Shown here: piece after piece, positions 60,848 to 64,000 of the stretch | Layout of the letters: each line of letters begins with the position of its first letter | Numbering within the stretch: position 1 is the first letter of the stretch | DNA from: CAXBES01 sp963974915 | Lineage (GTDB): Bacteria > Bacteroidota > Bacteroidia > Flavobacteriales > Flavobacteriaceae | Assembly (NCBI GenBank): GCA_963974915.1 | Contig: CAXBES010000010.1 | Location: 1-64,000 of the forward strand | DNA length: 64,000 nt | Direction of reading: 5' to 3' | Program-made: the position numbers and the translations under genes | The notes under the pieces: generated by a model | Databases searched by the model: none | What the model saw: only the letters and a program-made list of their open reading frames with translations | What the model was told of the DNA's origin: nothing

Positions 60848-61441
60848 CTATCTTTCTTCGGAAATATTCTTAGATGCTATAAATTCTGAAACCAGGTCTT
60901 TTGCCTCGCCAAGTGCCGTATTGAGATCATTATTCTCAATAATATGGTCAAATTGAGGTGCTGTTGCCAATTCTACTGAAGCTTTTGCAATACGCATATT
61001 AATACGTTCATCGCTTTCGGTCTTCCGTTTTTTGAGGCGAATTTTCAGCTCATCGATACTTGGTGGTTTTACGAAAACCGCCAGAGTCTTTTCGGGAAAT
61101 TTCTTTTTAATTCGCAGTCCGCCAACCACGTCGATATCAAAAATAACGTTCTTCCCCATTGCCCAGATGCGTTCAACTTCTGCTTTAAGTGTTCCGTAGA
61201 AATTATCGCGATACACTTCTTCCCATTCTAAAAAATCTTCGTTTTTAATATGTTGTTTAAAGTCTTTTAAAGAAATAAAATAATAATCTTCCCCATGTTT
61301 TTCGTCACCTCTTGGCGCTCGTGAGGTTGCAGACACCGAAAAAGCTAAATTTAGCGCTTCTTGTTGTAATAGATATTGAACAATAGTTGTTTTACCACTC
61401 CCTGAAGGTGCCGAAAAAACGATCAATTTTCCTCCTGCCAT
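60848..61441 (-). CDS. gmk: Guanylate kinase
   Basis: Phosphorylates GMP to GDP. The 197-residue enzyme has the P-loop FSAPSGSGKTTIVQYLL, the GMP-binding SATSRAPRGDEKHGEDYYF, and VIFDIDVVGGLRIKKKFP. Its start overlaps the yicC stop by one base. Co-transcribed with yicC and nadD. Confidence 0.96.
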   Translation of the reverse strand: MAGGKLIVFSAPSGSGKTTIVQYLLQQEALNLAFSVSATSRAPRGDEKHGEDYYFISLKDFKQHIKNEDFLEWEEVYRDNFYGTLKAEVERIWAMGKNVIFDIDVVGGLRIKKKFPEKTLAVFVKPPSIDELKIRLKKRKTESDERINMRIAKASVELATAPQFDHIIENNDLNTALGEAKDLVSEFIASKNISEER

Positions 61442-62298
61442 TACAAAACGTTTAAAGCTTGTTCCTTAATCTTTTCAAGCTCATCTTTCATCTGAACCAC
61501 CAACTGCTGCATTGGAGCAAAATTAGCCTTAGAACCTATGGTATTGATCTCTCTTCCAATTTCCTGTGTGATAAAACCAAGTTTTTTCCCGTTAGAGTCT
61601 TTAGATCTAATATTCTCGTTGAAGTAATTTAAATGATTTTCAAGTCGTACTTTTTCTTCGGTAATATCATATTTTTCGAGGTAGTACATCAGTTCCTGTT
61701 CAAATCGATTCTCGTCTGTAGCTTCTTTTAATTCACTAACCGCTTTCCGTAGTCTATCTTTTACATTTTCCATACGTTGCGGATCGATCTCTATTACTTC
61801 GTTCAATAATTGCTGAATGTTCTCAGCGCGTTGCATAAAATCTTTTTCTAAAACGGCTCCTTCATCGGTTCTGTAGGAGTTTATATTGGTTAATGCCTCA
61901 TCTACCGCCTTCAAAATAGTTTTAAATTCTGTTTCATCAATTTCATCGCGTTCCGTCTTTAGGGCATCGGGCATTCTAACCGCCATTTTTAACAGCTCAA
62001 TCTCATCTCCGTCAACAACGTTTTTTAGTTGCTTTATATACTGATTTACTACGGTGGCGTTTACTTCACTCGTGGTTTCTTCTCCTGTGATCTCAACATA
62101 AAGATTAAAATCTACTTTTCCTCTTACTAGAGACTTGGCGATCTTGTTCCTAATTTCAAGTTCCTTTTCTCTGTATGCCGAAGGGACGCGCGTATTGAGA
62201 TCGAGATTCTTGCTGTTAAGCGATTTAATTTCTACTGTTATTTTTTTGGAGGGTAGTTGCACTACCGACTTGCCGTAGCCCGTCATTGATTGAATCAT
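61441..62298 (-). CDS. YicC/YloC-family endoribonuclease
   Basis: A 285-residue protein starting MIQSMTGYGKS, the family signature, with EIKSLNSKNLDLNTRVPSAY and the C-terminal DUF1732 (FITQEIGREINTIGSKANF). YicC-type proteins are RNases acting on small RNAs. First gene of the yicC-gmk-nadD operon, an order seen in many bacteria. Confidence 0.93.
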   Translation of the reverse strand: MIQSMTGYGKSVVQLPSKKITVEIKSLNSKNLDLNTRVPSAYREKELEIRNKIAKSLVRGKVDFNLYVEITGEETTSEVNATVVNQYIKQLKNVVDGDEIELLKMAVRMPDALKTERDEIDETEFKTILKAVDEALTNINSYRTDEGAVLEKDFMQRAENIQQLLNEVIEIDPQRMENVKDRLRKAVSELKEATDENRFEQELMYYLEKYDITEEKVRLENHLNYFNENIRSKDSNGKKLGFITQEIGREINTIGSKANFAPMQQLVVQMKDELEKIKEQALNVL

Positions 62299-62368
62299 AT
62301 ACCTATTTTAGATTGGCAAAGGTAATCAATTTAGCAATGTCTCATTAATTGCGAAGTTCCGGAAAATG

Positions 62369-63322
62369 CTACGAAATAAAATCTAAAGCCCTTTTTTCAC
62401 TATAATAAAGCTTATTTGTGATGTGAAAACCAACATGACCCCCATATTCAGGGGTTTCGAGATAGATGTTATTCGCTTTTGAAGCGATCTCGTACGGATA
62501 GCATTCTGATGACAAAAATGAATCATTTTTCGCATTGAGAATAAGTACCGGAATCTTCACATTTGGTAAGAACTGAAGGCTACTGCTTTTTTCGTAATAT
62601 TCGAAGGCATCTTCAAAGCCATGAGCGGGTGCGGTATAAATATTGTCGAAATCCAACAAACTCTTAATTTGTTTAAAATGGGTCGGATTCATTTTTTCCG
62701 GAAACCTGGGCATTTTTCTTTTGTACTTTTTTTTAAGATCGTTTATAAAAGTTTTATTATACACCCAATTTTGAGGTTTTATAAGCGATTCAAGGGATCC
62801 CTTTAATTTTAATGGAGAAGATATCGCGACGCCTTTTTTTATTTGCTTCGGAATGTTTTCTCGTTCTCCCAGATACTTCAGCACCAAATTTCCCCCTAAA
62901 CTGAATCCAATAAGCGCAATTTCGTCGTAGCGATCTTTCTTCAGAATAAAATCAATTACAGAAACCAGATCGGTTGTTCTTCCCGAATTGTACGAGTGAT
63001 ACATTAAATTATCCTCGCCACTGCAACCACGGTGGTTCATAGCAGCCACATCCCATCCGTTTTCCTTTAAGATCTTACCCTGTCCTTTTATGTATACTCT
63101 TTGTGCGTTTCCTTCTAGACCGTGCAGCAGAATTGCAACTCTTTTAGATGTAGTCGTAGCAAACGACCAATCGATGTCTAAAAAATCATTATCAGGCAAT
63201 TGAATACGTTCCCGTTCCTGAATTAGTTTAGGAATTGGTCGCAGTTTTGCAGAATAGATCGTTGAGAAATGATTATTTCTGAATAAATACTTCGGATTGT
63301 GATCGCTTGTTACAAGAGGCAT
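62369..63322 (-). CDS. YheT-family alpha/beta hydrolase
   Basis: A 317-residue hydrolase. The oxyanion region is LLHGLEGNAQRVYIKG, the nucleophile elbow is LIGFSLGGNLVLKYLGE, and the catalytic His lies in the C-terminal PEYGGHVGFH. AMNHRGCSGEDN is the YheT hallmark. Substrate unknown, perhaps a lipid or ester. Divergent from the thioesterase gene. Confidence 0.9.
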   Translation of the reverse strand: MPLVTSDHNPKYLFRNNHFSTIYSAKLRPIPKLIQERERIQLPDNDFLDIDWSFATTTSKRVAILLHGLEGNAQRVYIKGQGKILKENGWDVAAMNHRGCSGEDNLMYHSYNSGRTTDLVSVIDFILKKDRYDEIALIGFSLGGNLVLKYLGERENIPKQIKKGVAISSPLKLKGSLESLIKPQNWVYNKTFINDLKKKYKRKMPRFPEKMNPTHFKQIKSLLDFDNIYTAPAHGFEDAFEYYEKSSSLQFLPNVKIPVLILNAKNDSFLSSECYPYEIASKANNIYLETPEYGGHVGFHITNKLYYSEKRALDFIS

Positions 63323-63367
63323 TGAAGAATCGAAAAGTTTAACAAAATCTAAAGAATATTATTATGC

Positions 63368-63394
63368 TTGCATAACAAAAGTACTTTAAATTTG
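63368..63394 (+). promoter_or_regulatory. Candidate promoter of the thioesterase gene
   Basis: TTG (63368-63370), 16 bp, TAAATTTG (63387-63394), an exact TAnnTTTG ending 14 bp before the start codon. The spacing is slightly short for the consensus. Confidence 0.55.
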
Positions 63395-63408
63395 TAGAAA
63401 AATTTGAA

Positions 63409-63891
63409 ATGTATAAGAAAGAATTTGAGGTGTGTTGGAGTGATATTGATGCAAACCGTCATCTAGCGAATAGCGCATATATTAATTATATGAGTCATAC
63501 GCGCTTAAGCTATATGCTCGAGAATGGTTTCGGACAAGATAAAATGGTGGAATACAACATTGGACCGGTGGTTTTTTATGAGCATATGTACTACTTTAAG
63601 GAAGTGTTTCCGGGTAAGCCAATAAGTGTATCTCTTCAGCTAAAAGGCCTTTCGGAAGACGGCATGTATTTTTCATTTCTTCACAATTTTTACGATCATA
63701 ACGGAAAAAATATTGCTCGCTGTGAAATGATGGGAGGGTGGATAGATCTTAAGATCAGAAAACTGAGAGATTTACCCAATGAGTTATATGAGAATCTGAA
63801 CAAGTTATCAAAAACTGATGATTTTAGAGTTCTCACTAAAGAGGACACGAGAAAATTTGCCCAAGTACCTAACGATCTGGTTCCCGCCTAG
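63409..63891 (+). CDS. Acyl-CoA thioesterase (hot-dog fold)
   Basis: A 160-residue hot-dog protein of the 4-hydroxybenzoyl-CoA type: YKKEFEVCWSDIDANRHLAN carries the Asp and the helix motif, with YINYMSHTRLSYMLENGFG. The C-terminus is GWIDLKIRKLRDLP. It hydrolyses acyl-CoA; chain length unknown. Confidence 0.88.
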   Translation: MYKKEFEVCWSDIDANRHLANSAYINYMSHTRLSYMLENGFGQDKMVEYNIGPVVFYEHMYYFKEVFPGKPISVSLQLKGLSEDGMYFSFLHNFYDHNGKNIARCEMMGGWIDLKIRKLRDLPNELYENLNKLSKTDDFRVLTKEDTRKFAQVPNDLVPA

Positions 63892-63894
63892 ATA

Positions 63895-64000
63895 TTATTC
63901 GTTGGTGTCGTAGAAGAATTGTTCTTTTACGATTTTTCCATCTTTTACTTCGTACACGCCAATTTCAGACATAGTACCTCTTTGTCCGCTGGGCTTGTGC
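63895..64000 (-). CDS. SnoaL-like/NTF2-fold protein, 3' end only
   Basis: The last 34 codons run off the window edge on the minus strand. The reading frame ends in EIGVYEVKDGKIVKEQFFYD, typical of the last strands of SnoaL-like/NTF2-superfamily proteins. The N-terminus lies outside, so no further call is made. Confidence 0.6.
   Translation of the reverse strand, partial: HKPSGQRGTMSEIGVYEVKDGKIVKEQFFYDTNE

Overview
The window comes from a low-GC genome of the phylum Bacteroidota, almost certainly family Flavobacteriaceae. The evidence is the promoter signature (-7 TAnnTTTG with an upstream TTG), the many lipoproteins with the Bacteroidetes-style SC lipobox, the complete Bat aerotolerance operon, an IPExxxVDY-family protein beside pyruvate kinase, an RNase H with a viroplasmin-like N-terminus, and DUF4382 and TPR/AraC proteins. 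No rRNA, tRNA, CRISPR array, transposase or phage gene was seen. Most of the window is chromosomal housekeeping.

Layout. 1-1537 has no gene and holds two families of imperfect tandem repeats (periods about 187 and 108 bp). Both end in the same 3' module with a strong GGTAAACA/TGTTTACC hairpin. 1538-5873 (minus) carries purF, a PfkB sugar kinase, an RNase H and purN. 6052-10328 (plus) is acpP-fabF-rnc, then an IPExxxVDY protein and pyk. 10330-14031 holds an SH3 lipoprotein and DNA polymerase IV (minus), then an NAD(P)-binding protein, a CYTH protein and a YciI-like lipoprotein (plus). 14312-21215 (minus) is a tripartite RND efflux operon led by a GbsR/MarR regulator that has a palindromic operator, with a TetR gene at the far end. 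21371-29303 (minus) is the pbpC / alpha-2-macroglobulin pair, followed by an ABM-domain protein and a lipoprotein isoaspartyl peptidase. 31132-34050 (plus) holds a CAP-domain lipoprotein, 3-hydroxyanthranilate dioxygenase and an ALDH7-type dehydrogenase. The 3' ends of the last two genes are partly duplicated downstream, across small hairpin elements.

34305-39345 (minus) is a probable operon of an SDR, an AlbA-domain protein, an SPFH-GYF protein, a zinc-ribbon membrane protein and a PPP-type phosphatase. It recalls the Bacillus YdjG/YdjI envelope-stress proteins. A DUF4382 lipoprotein and an aldo/keto reductase broken by an in-frame TGA follow. 41379-50473 (plus) is the MoxR-DUF58-BatABCDE operon, then a small membrane protein, a beta-carbonic anhydrase and a SulP transporter (probable inorganic-carbon uptake). 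The right part holds cvpA-like, pheS with two conserved unknowns, a TPR/AraC sensor-regulator, gpsA, an orphan lipoprotein, the yicC-gmk-nadD operon, a YheT hydrolase, an acyl-CoA thioesterase and the 3' end of a SnoaL-like gene.

The signals least explained by known genes are the 1-1430 repeat block, the tail-duplicating hairpin elements around the ALDH gene, the start-codon hairpin of the 3-hydroxyanthranilate dioxygenase gene, and the interrupted aldo/keto reductase.
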